A stretch of 13,813 bases of DNA, taken from assembly GCA_000434235.1 (NCBI GenBank), contig FR892007.1, forward strand, positions 104,286-118,098, read 5' to 3'. Below the pieces are notes generated by a model. The model did no database searches, was not told the DNA's origin, and worked only from the letters and a program-made list of their open reading frames with translations. Positions 1 through 6,223 of this stretch are shown here, in pieces (the stretch's first letter is position 1; every line of letters begins with the position of its first letter). Both the position numbers and the translations under genes were made by a program. Origin of the DNA: Alistipes sp. CAG:268 (GTDB lineage Bacteria; Bacteroidota; Bacteroidia; Bacteroidales; Rikenellaceae).

Positions 1-340
1 GCCTCGTGTCGAGCGTCCCGACGTTCACGCGGTTGTAGTCGCGGCTCACGTGCCAGCGGAAATTGTTCAGCGCACGGATCGAATCGCCGAAGAAGTAGGA
101 CTCGAGCGGCTTGCGGATCTTGCGCTCCCTGGTCGAGTCCTGCTGTTCGCCCTCGGGATTCTCGCCCTCGTTCTCACTCTGATCGAACGGGTTATTACCG
201 TAGAGGCCGGTATTCTGACCGTTCTGCTGGGCGCGCAGCAGCGTACTTGCATCGAACTGCGCGTGCACGACCGAAGGCAGAACCAGCAGCAGGCAGAGCG
301 ACAGAAGCGCGAGCGATATGCGATGCGACGTTTTCAGCAT
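1..340 (-). CDS. Putative outer-membrane porin, N-terminal part (cut by window edge)
   Basis: A minus-strand reading frame opens with ATG at 338-340 and stays open to base 1, giving 113 residues. Residues 1-27 form a signal peptide (basic start, leucine-rich core, then VVHAQ), so the product is exported. An acidic, Asn/Gln/Glu-rich linker follows (about residues 38-70). Then come KPLESYFFGDSIRALNNFRW (residues 77-96) and SRDYNRVNVGTLDTR (99-113). This layout resembles the start of the Bacteroidota putative porin family (Porin_10 type), whose mature N-terminus leads into a beta-barrel with a short 'N-F-x-W-x-V-x-R-D-x-N' stretch. The barrel itself lies outside the window, so the family call rests on the N-terminus only. 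A strong promoter sits 24 bases upstream, so the gene is probably transcribed on its own rather than from pssA. It could instead be another outer-membrane protein with a similar start. Confidence 0.62.
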   Translation of the reverse strand, partial: MLKTSHRISLALLSLCLLLVLPSVVHAQFDASTLLRAQQNGQNTGLYGNNPFDQSENEGENPEGEQQDSTRERKIRKPLESYFFGDSIRALNNFRWHVSRDYNRVNVGTLDTR

Positions 341-363
341 GACCGAAAAGCGGGAATCCGCGG

Positions 364-395
364 CAAAGGTAATTAAAATATTTTAAATATACAAA
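364..395 (-). promoter_or_regulatory. Bacteroidota-type promoter for the putative porin
   Basis: On the minus strand TTTG (392-395) is followed after exactly 20 bases by TACCTTTG (364-371), a full match to the Bacteroidota primary sigma consensus TTTG-N19-21-TAnnTTTG. The -7 box lies 24 bases before the porin ATG, and the -33 box directly abuts the pssA stop codon (396-398). The spacer contains the palindrome AAAATATTTT (375-384). Confidence 0.85.
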
Positions 396-1115
396 CTATC
401 CCTCTTGTCCACAATCCGTTGCGGAACATACAAACCGTTTGGCGACCGACACGAGGACGTAGAGCACGACGACGAGCGGGATGGCCCGCCCGCCGAGCAG
501 CGCCAGCAGCAGGGCGCTTGCTGCGAGGAACCCGTAGCGCAGGCCGTTGCCGCGCCAGCCGAACCCGTGGAACTTGAGGGCGAACATCCGCAGGTTGGAG
601 ACCATGAGCCACGAGGCCACGAGGGCCGCGGCAACGATCACCTCGCGGGAGATCGCCATGCCGTAGGTCTCGGCCAGCATGCCGAGCGAGGCACAGAGCA
701 TCGCGGCGGCCGGGATGGGCAGTCCGAGGAACTCGGTGCGCTGCGTGTCATCGATGTTGAACCGGGCCAGGCGAAGCGCTCCGCAGGCCGTGAAGAGAAA
801 GACGACGAGCCCCGCCTCACCGTCGGGCAGCCACACGCCGGACATCTGCCCGTAGAGGGCGAACATCACGGCCGCAGGGGCGAATCCGAACGAGACATCG
901 TCGGCCAGCGAGTCGAGCTGCAGGCCGATCGGCGAGGACTGGTGCAGCAAACGCGCCACAAAACCGTCGAAGAAATCGAAAACGGCGGCCAGAACGACCA
1001 GCCCGAAGGCCAGCGTCAGCTCGCCCCACACCAATGCCGCCACGGCCGCCACCGAACCGCACAGGAGGTTGGCGAGCGTCAGCAGGTTGGGTATCGTGAA
1101 CAGTTTGATCTTCAT
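396..1115 (-). CDS. pssA: CDP-diacylglycerol--serine O-phosphatidyltransferase
   Basis: The product (239 residues) joins serine to CDP-diacylglycerol in the inner membrane to make phosphatidylserine, the precursor of phosphatidylethanolamine. It carries the CDP-alcohol phosphotransferase signature D-G-x2-A-R-x8-G-x3-D-x3-D: D50, G51, A54, R55, G64, D68 and D72. The rest is mainly hydrophobic helices, including residues 7-30 and 34-50 and several in the C-terminal half. The opening MKIKLFTIPNLLTLANLLCG is typical of the type II (PssA/PgsA-like) family, and the length is normal. I chose the ATG at 1113-1115. A longer frame could begin at a TTG (1149-1151), but that codon lies inside the -7 box and would not be transcribed. 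The gene is divergent from manC. No terminator is visible before the porin promoter that abuts its stop, so some read-through is possible. PgsA is the main alternative, but residues and length favour PssA. Confidence 0.9.
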   Translation of the reverse strand: MKIKLFTIPNLLTLANLLCGSVAAVAALVWGELTLAFGLVVLAAVFDFFDGFVARLLHQSSPIGLQLDSLADDVSFGFAPAAVMFALYGQMSGVWLPDGEAGLVVFLFTACGALRLARFNIDDTQRTEFLGLPIPAAAMLCASLGMLAETYGMAISREVIVAAALVASWLMVSNLRMFALKFHGFGWRGNGLRYGFLAASALLLALLGGRAIPLVVVLYVLVSVAKRFVCSATDCGQEG

Positions 1116-1148
1116 TCCCGGACTAAAATTAATCGCTCCAATAGGCGG

Positions 1149-1156
1149 CAAAGTTA
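1149..1156 (-). promoter_or_regulatory. Promoter -7 element for pssA
   Basis: On the minus strand TAACTTTG matches TAnnTTTG and lies 33 bases before the pssA ATG. At the expected -33 distance (about 1177-1180) there is no TTTG, so the upstream box is degenerate or the promoter needs help. It interlocks with the manC promoter on the other strand. Confidence 0.65.
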
Positions 1157-1168
1157 CTAAAATATTTT

Positions 1169-1176
1169 TATCTTTG
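1169..1176 (+). promoter_or_regulatory. Promoter -7 element for manC-murF
   Basis: TATCTTTG matches TAnnTTTG and lies 26 bases before the manC ATG. The expected -33 position (about 1145-1148) reads GCGG, not TTTG. The box is a near mirror image of the pssA -7 box: CAAAGTTA at 1149-1156 and TATCTTTG at 1169-1176 are inverted with 7 of 8 matches. Confidence 0.68.
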
Positions 1177-1202
1177 TCGTAATCAACACCACATTATAAC
1201 TC

Positions 1203-2276
1203 ATGGGAAGCAACAAATATTGCGTCATCATGGCGGGAGGCATCGGAACCCGCTTCTGGCCCAAGAGCCGGCAGTCGCGTCCGAAGCAGTTCCTCGACAT
1301 CCTCGGAACGGGAAAATCCTTCATCCGCCACACCTACGAACGATTTGCCAAGATGGTCCCGCCCGAGAACTTTCTCGTGGTGACCAACATCAAATACAAG
1401 GACCTGGTGCTGGAGCACATCCCCGAGATCACCCCGCAGCAGGTGCTCTGCGAGCCGATCGGCCGCAATACGGCCCCCTGCATCGCCTATGCGGCCTACA
1501 CGCTCATGAAGCGCGACCCCGGGGCCGAAATGATCGTCACCCCGTCGGACCACCTGATCCTCAACGAGGAGGACTTCCGCGCCATCATCGGCGAGTGCCT
1601 CGACTTCGCCGCCCGCCACGACGCCCTGATGACCGTGGGCATCAAGCCCACCCGTCCCGACACGGGCTACGGATACATCCAGGTCTCGGACAACAGCCTC
1701 ATCAGCAAGGTCAAGTGCTTCACCGAAAAGCCCGACCTCGAGCTGGCACAGGTCTTCCTCCAGTCGGGCGAGTTCTTCTGGAACTCGGGCATCTTCATCT
1801 GGAAGGTCGGCTCAATCATCGAAGCCTTCGAGAGGTACCTGCCCGACCACCACGCCCTCTTCCACGGGCTGATGGACGCCCTGGGGACCGATGCCGAACG
1901 CCAGGCCGTGGAGACCGCCTTCTCGGAGTGCCGCGCCATCTCGATCGACTACGGCATCATGGAAAAGGCCGACAACGTCTATGTGCGCTGCGGGGAGTTC
2001 GGCTGGAGCGACGTGGGCACCTGGGGCTCGGTCTACCAGCACTCGCGCAAGGACCGCTACGCCAACGCCGTGCCTGCCGAGGGGTGCTACCTCTACGACA
2101 CGCGCTCGTCGATCGTCTCGCTGCCTGCGGGCAAGATCGCCGTCATCAGCGGCCTGAAGGAGTACATCGTCGTCGATACGGACGACGTGCTGATGGTCTG
2201 CCCCCGCTCCGAGGAGCAGAACATCAAGAAGTTCATCGACGAAGTGAAGTTCCACAATGGCGACAAGCATATCTGA
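1203..2276 (+). CDS. manC: Mannose-1-phosphate guanylyltransferase (GDP-mannose pyrophosphorylase)
   Basis: This cytosolic enzyme makes GDP-mannose from GTP and mannose-1-phosphate, feeding mannose and, after conversion, fucose into surface glycans. The 357-residue protein begins with the nucleotidyltransferase signature GGIGTRFWPKSRQSRPKQF (residues 12-30; R17 and K28 are the family's nucleotide-contact positions). Further motifs are TPSDHLI (113-119), DTGYGYI (153-159), FTEKP (173-177), FFWNSGIF (191-198) and EFGWSDVGTWGS (265-276). It lacks the C-terminal type II phosphomannose isomerase cupin found in the longer bifunctional enzymes of about 470 residues, so it is the short monofunctional form. 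The ATG at 1203 puts the signature at the usual distance from the N-terminus and lies just behind a promoter box. Its last 20 bases overlap the start of murF, which implies co-translation. Confidence 0.93.
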   Translation: MGSNKYCVIMAGGIGTRFWPKSRQSRPKQFLDILGTGKSFIRHTYERFAKMVPPENFLVVTNIKYKDLVLEHIPEITPQQVLCEPIGRNTAPCIAYAAYTLMKRDPGAEMIVTPSDHLILNEEDFRAIIGECLDFAARHDALMTVGIKPTRPDTGYGYIQVSDNSLISKVKCFTEKPDLELAQVFLQSGEFFWNSGIFIWKVGSIIEAFERYLPDHHALFHGLMDALGTDAERQAVETAFSECRAISIDYGIMEKADNVYVRCGEFGWSDVGTWGSVYQHSRKDRYANAVPAEGCYLYDTRSSIVSLPAGKIAVISGLKEYIVVDTDDVLMVCPRSEEQNIKKFIDEVKFHNGDKHI

Positions 2277-3516
2277 CCTCTACGCGCTTTTCCACCGCCA
2301 CCCGCACGTCTCGACCGACACGCGCCGCATCGAGCCCGGGTCGATCTTCTTCGCGCTGCGCGGCGCCACGTTCGACGGCAACCGCTTCGTGAACGAGGCC
2401 CTTGCCAAGGGGGCCGCATGGGCCGTAGCCGACGACCCGGCGGCAGCGGGCACGGATGCACGGGTGCTCGTCGTCGATGACACGCTCCGCACCCTGCAGG
2501 AGCTGGCCCGCACCCACCGCCGCACGCTGGGCATCCCAATCCTCGCCGTCGCAGGCAGCAACGGCAAGACCACGACCAAGGAGCTTACGAGCCGTGTGCT
2601 CGGCAGCCGCTTCGCCCTCCACGCCACCCGGGGCAACCTCAACAACCACATCGGCGTGCCGCTCACGCTGCTCGCCATGACTCCCGACACCGAATTCGGG
2701 ATCGTCGAGATGGGAGCTAGCGCCTGCGGCGAGATCGCCGGTCTGGCCTCGATCGCCGAACCCGACTACGGCATCCTGACCAACATCGGACGCGCCCATC
2801 TCGAAGGCTTCGGCGGCCCGGAAGGGGTCCGGCGCGGCAAGGGGGAACTGTTCGACTACCTGGCCGCACATGGCGGACTGGCCTTCGTCCCCGAAGAAGA
2901 CGCGATATTGGTGGCCATGGCCGCCGAACGTCCCTCGCTGTGCGTCGAGCGCTACTCGCGCACGCTGGCCGACAACATTCCGAGCCACCTCGAGGGCGAA
3001 TACAACCGGTACAACATCGCCGCAGCGGCTGCCATCGGCCGCCATTTCGGTATCTCCGACGCCGACATCCGCCGCGCCGTGGCCGGCTACATCCCCGACA
3101 ACAACCGCTCGCAGCGGACCGAGACCCGCCGCAACACACTCATCGTGGACTGCTACAATGCCAACCCGTCGAGCATGCGGGCCTCCGTGGCCAACTTCCT
3201 GAACGAGGGGCTCGGCAGCCGCACACGGCGGCTGCTGATCTTGGGCGACATGCTCGAACTGGGCGAATGGTCGTGCGGGGAACACGCCGCAATCATCCGA
3301 CAGGCGACGCAGGACCCTAAAGCCGAGGTATGGCTCGTCGGCAGCGAATTCGAACGGGCCTGGCAGTCGCTCGAGGAGCATCCCGCCAGCGTTCGCCGCT
3401 TCGCCTCGTGCGGCGAACTGACCGAGGAGCTGCATGCCCAGCCGGTCGAGGGGGCCCTCGTTCTGCTCAAGGGATCGCGCGGCATCGGCCTCGAGCGTGC
3501 ATTGGAAGCACTCTGA
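2257..3516 (+). CDS. murF: UDP-N-acetylmuramoyl-tripeptide--D-alanyl-D-alanine ligase
   Basis: MurF adds D-Ala-D-Ala to UDP-MurNAc-tripeptide with ATP, the last cytosolic ligation in peptidoglycan precursor synthesis. The protein has 419 residues. The N-terminal substrate domain (about 1-90) contains STDTRRIEPGSIFFALRG (19-36). The central Mur ligase domain has the P-loop AGSNGKTTTKEL (99-110), RGNLNNHIGVPLTLL (125-139), EMGASACGEIAGL (151-163) and TNIGRAHLEGFGG (175-187), whose His is the conserved metal-site residue. LEGEYNRYNIAAA (245-257) follows, and the C-terminal domain carries DCYNANPSSM (298-307). All key motifs are intact, and at 419 residues it is slightly shorter than the usual 430-460. 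The ATG lies 20 bases inside the end of manC. The next gene starts 53 bases downstream with no visible terminator or promoter between, so the three genes probably form one transcript. Confidence 0.95.
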   Translation: MATSISDLYALFHRHPHVSTDTRRIEPGSIFFALRGATFDGNRFVNEALAKGAAWAVADDPAAAGTDARVLVVDDTLRTLQELARTHRRTLGIPILAVAGSNGKTTTKELTSRVLGSRFALHATRGNLNNHIGVPLTLLAMTPDTEFGIVEMGASACGEIAGLASIAEPDYGILTNIGRAHLEGFGGPEGVRRGKGELFDYLAAHGGLAFVPEEDAILVAMAAERPSLCVERYSRTLADNIPSHLEGEYNRYNIAAAAAIGRHFGISDADIRRAVAGYIPDNNRSQRTETRRNTLIVDCYNANPSSMRASVANFLNEGLGSRTRRLLILGDMLELGEWSCGEHAAIIRQATQDPKAEVWLVGSEFERAWQSLEEHPASVRRFASCGELTEELHAQPVEGALVLLKGSRGIGLERALEAL

Positions 3517-3569
3517 CCGGGTGCTGGAACCGACAAGACAATACCTACCGGAAACACAACCCTGCAACC

Positions 3570-5312
3570 ATGAGAAGACTGCTGCTTACCCTCTGCGCCG
3601 CGGCGCTGGCCGCCTGCGCGGGCAATTCCTCCCGAACGGAGGCCGCCTCGGCCCTGGACTGGACCGAACCGGCCGACCCGCAGGGCGAACGGCCCGAACT
3701 GTGGGCCGGAACGACATCGCCCGTCGTCACATTCGGATCGACCGACATCCGCTATCCCCGCTCGGAGCCCTTTTCGGCCCCGACAGCCGAATCCGCCGCA
3801 CTCTCGGGCTGGCGCGGCGAGCGGCTCTCGGCCCAGATCGTCGTCTCGGCCCCCGAGGCCATCGAGGGGCTGCGCTGCACCGTCGGCGACTTCCGCTCGG
3901 CCGACGGCGCCCTGTTGCGCGGCATCGGACGGGCCCGCTTCGTGAAGTATCTGCTCAGCGACCCCTTCCTGCCCGAAGTCCCCTGCGGCACACGTCCCGA
4001 GAACAACCCGACCCTGCTGGTGGCCGACCTGCTCGACGAGGCCGCTACGTGCGACATGGCGGCGCGCACGACCCGCCCCATATGGATCACGGTCGAGATC
4101 CCGCGCGATGCCGCCCCCGGCGACTACACCGCCGAGGTGGCGGTCGAAGGCAAGGGGCTTTCCGAAAAGCTCGCACTCTCGCTCCACGTCACCGGCCGCA
4201 CGCTGCCCGCCCCGGCAGAGTGGAGCTACCACCTCGACCTGTGGCAGCACCCGGCGGCCGTGGCACGCGCCGAGGGCGTCCCCGTCTGGAGCGACGCCCA
4301 CTTCGAGAAGATGCTCCCGACGATGCGTCTGCTGGCCGGCGCCGGACAGAAGGTCATCACCGCCACGCTCAACAAGGACCCGTGGAACCACCAGTGCTAC
4401 GACGCCTACGCCGACATGATCGAGTGGACGCGCCTCGAGGACGGCACGTGGGAGTACGACTTCACGGTCTTCGACCGGTGGGTCGAGTTCATGCTCGGCC
4501 TGGGGGTCGGGAAGTATATCAACTGCTACTCGATGCTGCCGTGGAACAACATGCTCCACTACCGGGATGCCGCCACGGGACAATACGTCGATGTGAAGGC
4601 CGACCCGGGCACCCCGGCATTCCGCGAAATGTGGGGCCCGTTCCTACACGCCTTCACGGCACACCTGCGCGGGAAGGGATGGCTCGAGATCACCAACATC
4701 GCCATGGACGAGCGCTCGCCCGAAGTGATGGCCGAAGCGACGGCACTGCTCAGGGAGGTCGCGCCCGAACTGGGCATCGCCCTGGCCGACAACCACAAGA
4801 GCTTCAAACAGTACCCCTACATCCGGGACATGTGTGCCGGGATCTTCGGCCCCATCGACCCGGCCGACATTGCCGACCGCCACGCCCGGGGGCTGACGAC
4901 GACCTACTATGTCTGCTGCTCGTCGGGATTCCCCAACACCTACACCTCGTCCGCCCCGGCCGAGGCCGTCTACCTGAGCTGGTATGCGGCCGCCGGGGAC
5001 TACGACGGCTTCCTGCGCTGGGCCTACAACTCCTGGCCGGAGGACCCGATCCGCGACTCGCGCTTCGGGACGTGGACGGCCGGCGACACCTACATCGTCT
5101 ATCCCGAGGGCCGCTCGTCAATCCGCTTCGAACGGCTTGTCGAGGGCATCCAGGATTGGGAGAAGATCCGCCAACTGAAGGCCGAAGCCGCCGGCGACGG
5201 GGAGCGTCTCCAAAGGATCGAAACGCTGCTCGAGCCGTTCCGATCGCCGATCGCCTTCGAGGGCTGGGAGCAGGCTCTCCGCGAGACCCGCGCCGCACTC
5301 GACACACTCTGA
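3570..5312 (+). CDS. GH123/DUF4091-family glycoside hydrolase, predicted lipoprotein
   Basis: The protein has 580 residues. Residues 1-16 are a lipoprotein signal ending in the lipobox LAAC (C16), so the mature protein should be lipid-anchored; no clear surface-export acidic tag follows the cysteine. A beta-rich N-terminal domain (about 30-210) precedes a barrel starting near HLDLWQHP (221-228). The AMDERSPE stretch (378-385) holds the adjacent Asp-Glu pair, D380-E381, that serves as acetamido-assisting and acid/base residues in GH123 beta-N-acetylgalactosaminidases. The C-terminal part (about 462-535) is the DUF4091 region, with DSRFGTWTAGDTYIVYP (496-512). Known GH123 members release beta-linked GalNAc from glycolipids; substrate here is inference. 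The frame is open upstream to 3330, but that part overlaps murF in another frame, and only the ATG at 3570 gives the lipoprotein signal. The gene follows murF by 53 bases and ends before a strong terminator. Confidence 0.85.
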   Translation: MRRLLLTLCAAALAACAGNSSRTEAASALDWTEPADPQGERPELWAGTTSPVVTFGSTDIRYPRSEPFSAPTAESAALSGWRGERLSAQIVVSAPEAIEGLRCTVGDFRSADGALLRGIGRARFVKYLLSDPFLPEVPCGTRPENNPTLLVADLLDEAATCDMAARTTRPIWITVEIPRDAAPGDYTAEVAVEGKGLSEKLALSLHVTGRTLPAPAEWSYHLDLWQHPAAVARAEGVPVWSDAHFEKMLPTMRLLAGAGQKVITATLNKDPWNHQCYDAYADMIEWTRLEDGTWEYDFTVFDRWVEFMLGLGVGKYINCYSMLPWNNMLHYRDAATGQYVDVKADPGTPAFREMWGPFLHAFTAHLRGKGWLEITNIAMDERSPEVMAEATALLREVAPELGIALADNHKSFKQYPYIRDMCAGIFGPIDPADIADRHARGLTTTYYVCCSSGFPNTYTSSAPAEAVYLSWYAAAGDYDGFLRWAYNSWPEDPIRDSRFGTWTAGDTYIVYPEGRSSIRFERLVEGIQDWEKIRQLKAEAAGDGERLQRIETLLEPFRSPIAFEGWEQALRETRAALDTL

Positions 5313-5347
5313 CATACCGCCACCGCGGCACGTATGGCGGACAAAAC

Positions 5348-5390
5348 AGCCCCGGCAGCTCCCTTTTTTCGAGAGGTTGCCGGGGCTTTT
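5348..5390 (+). terminator. Rho-independent terminator after the GH123 gene
   Basis: A perfect 10-base-pair GC-rich stem, AGCCCCGGCA (5348-5357) with TGCCGGGGCT (5378-5387), encloses a 20-base loop. A T-run follows at 5387-5390, with further Ts to 5402. An A-tract at 5343-5346 on the left side means it could also stop transcription coming from the right. It separates the manC-murF-GH123 unit from the next. Confidence 0.85.
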
Positions 5391-5414
5391 CCGTGTATTT
5401 TTCCGAAAATTTGC

Positions 5415-5422
5415 TATTTTTG
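5415..5422 (+). promoter_or_regulatory. Promoter -7 element for the pyrophosphohydrolase-led operon
   Basis: TATTTTTG fully matches TAnnTTTG and lies 25 bases before the ATG at 5448. No TTTG is present at the -33 distance (about 5391-5395), so the upstream element is degenerate. Its position just after a terminator and before a gene start supports it. Confidence 0.65.
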
Positions 5423-5447
5423 TCCGAACAAAAAAACATCACTGCAC

Positions 5448-5774
5448 ATGACACTCAACGAATACCAGCAGCACGCACTCGAAACGGCCATCTATCCCGA
5501 ACAGAGCCGCATCGTCTACCCCACGCTCGGCCTCACGGGCGAGGCGGGCGAAGTGGCCGACAAGGTCAAGAAGGTCATCCGCGACACCCACGGGGAGTTC
5601 ACCCCCGAGAAGAAGCAGGAGATCATGAAGGAGATCGGCGACGTGCTCTGGTACTGCGCCACGCTCTCGCACGACCTGGGCTACGACCTGGAGGAGGTCG
5701 CCCGCACGAATGTCGAGAAGCTCCGCTCGCGCATGGAGCGCCACCGCATCACGGGCAGCGGCGACAACCGCTGA
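5448..5774 (+). CDS. MazG-like nucleotide pyrophosphohydrolase (single domain)
   Basis: This 108-residue all-alpha protein should hydrolyse nucleoside triphosphates to monophosphate and pyrophosphate, as a nucleotide-pool cleaner. The paired metal-binding helices are visible: GEAGEVADKVKK (31-42, E32 and E35) and KEIGDVLWY (61-69, E62 and D65). The tail NVEKLRSRMERHRITGSGDNR (88-108) has the 'xGxGDNR' ending common to this small MazG-like group. It is one MazG domain, unlike the two-domain enzyme of E. coli, and the length is normal for the short form. The frame is open upstream to 5334, but that would run through the terminator and promoter and adds 38 residues of no family character, so I chose the ATG at 5448. 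The next gene begins 20 bases after its stop. Exact substrate (dCTP, dUTP or altered nucleotides) cannot be read from the sequence. Confidence 0.88.
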   Translation: MTLNEYQQHALETAIYPEQSRIVYPTLGLTGEAGEVADKVKKVIRDTHGEFTPEKKQEIMKEIGDVLWYCATLSHDLGYDLEEVARTNVEKLRSRMERHRITGSGDNR

Positions 5775-5794
5775 CCCCTCACCCGCCCGCCACG

Positions 5795-6223
5795 ATGGAA
5801 GACTACCTGCTGCACGAAATCGGCAAGATCGGGACCCTGCTCCGGGCCCTGCTCGCCCGTATCGGACTTGCAAAGACGGAACCGGCGGAGGCAATCGACG
5901 GCGAACTGTCGGGAACCGATCTGCTCAACCGGATCGACACGGACCTCGACTCGCTGCTCGCCGACCCGGATTTCATCGCGGCGCTCACCGGCCGCTGCGG
6001 ATTCGACGACGGACAACTCGTGCGCTTTGCCGATTTGCTGGTCGATCTGGTCGCCGCCTCGGACGATCCCGACGAGCGGCTGCGGCTCGCCGGAGCCGTA
6101 GGGGCCGTCTGCCGCCACCTCGACGCCAGGCGATCGCCCCTCTCACGCGAATGCTACCCCATCCTCAAGGAGCTCGACCGCCTCTTCCAGGAGCAACCGA
6201 ACACAAAGAACCTCGATAAATGA
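5795..6223 (+). CDS. Uncharacterised small acidic helical protein
   Basis: I do not recognise this 142-residue protein with certainty. It starts MEDYLLHEIGKIGTLLRALL, a regular amphipathic helix, followed by an acidic linker (28-40). The remainder looks wholly helical: LLNRIDTDLDSLL (43-55), FADLLVDLVAAS (78-89) and YPILKELDRLF (121-131). There is no signal peptide, membrane span or obvious catalytic motif. The 'DYLL-x2-I-x2-I' opening recalls small DUF6483-like proteins, but this is a weak impression. The ATG at 5795 lies 20 bases after the pyrophosphohydrolase stop. The TGA at 6221-6223 overlaps the transporter ATG as ATGA, so it is probably translationally coupled to the transporter. Codon use matches its neighbours, which supports a real gene. 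A helper role for the transporter or a nucleotide-related role are both only guesses. Confidence 0.72.
   Translation: MEDYLLHEIGKIGTLLRALLARIGLAKTEPAEAIDGELSGTDLLNRIDTDLDSLLADPDFIAALTGRCGFDDGQLVRFADLLVDLVAASDDPDERLRLAGAVGAVCRHLDARRSPLSRECYPILKELDRLFQEQPNTKNLDK

Noticed and set aside
1116..1151. A longer pssA starting at TTG 1149-1151
   Set aside because: The TTG is part of the -7 promoter box, so the codon would lie upstream of the transcript. The ATG at 1115 gives the standard N-terminus.
3330..3569. A longer GH123 protein starting inside murF
   Set aside because: The first 80 codons overlap murF in another frame and look random. The ATG at 3570 begins a clear lipoprotein signal.
5334..5447. 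A longer pyrophosphohydrolase starting at 5334
   Set aside because: The added 38 codons cover a strong terminator hairpin and the promoter box and carry no family sequence.
3434..6223. A single 929-codon open frame running across murF, the GH123 gene and the pyrophosphohydrolase
   Set aside because: It is out of frame with three well-supported genes and has Arg/Pro/His-rich low-sense sequence. Only its last 142 codons (from 5795) look like a real protein.
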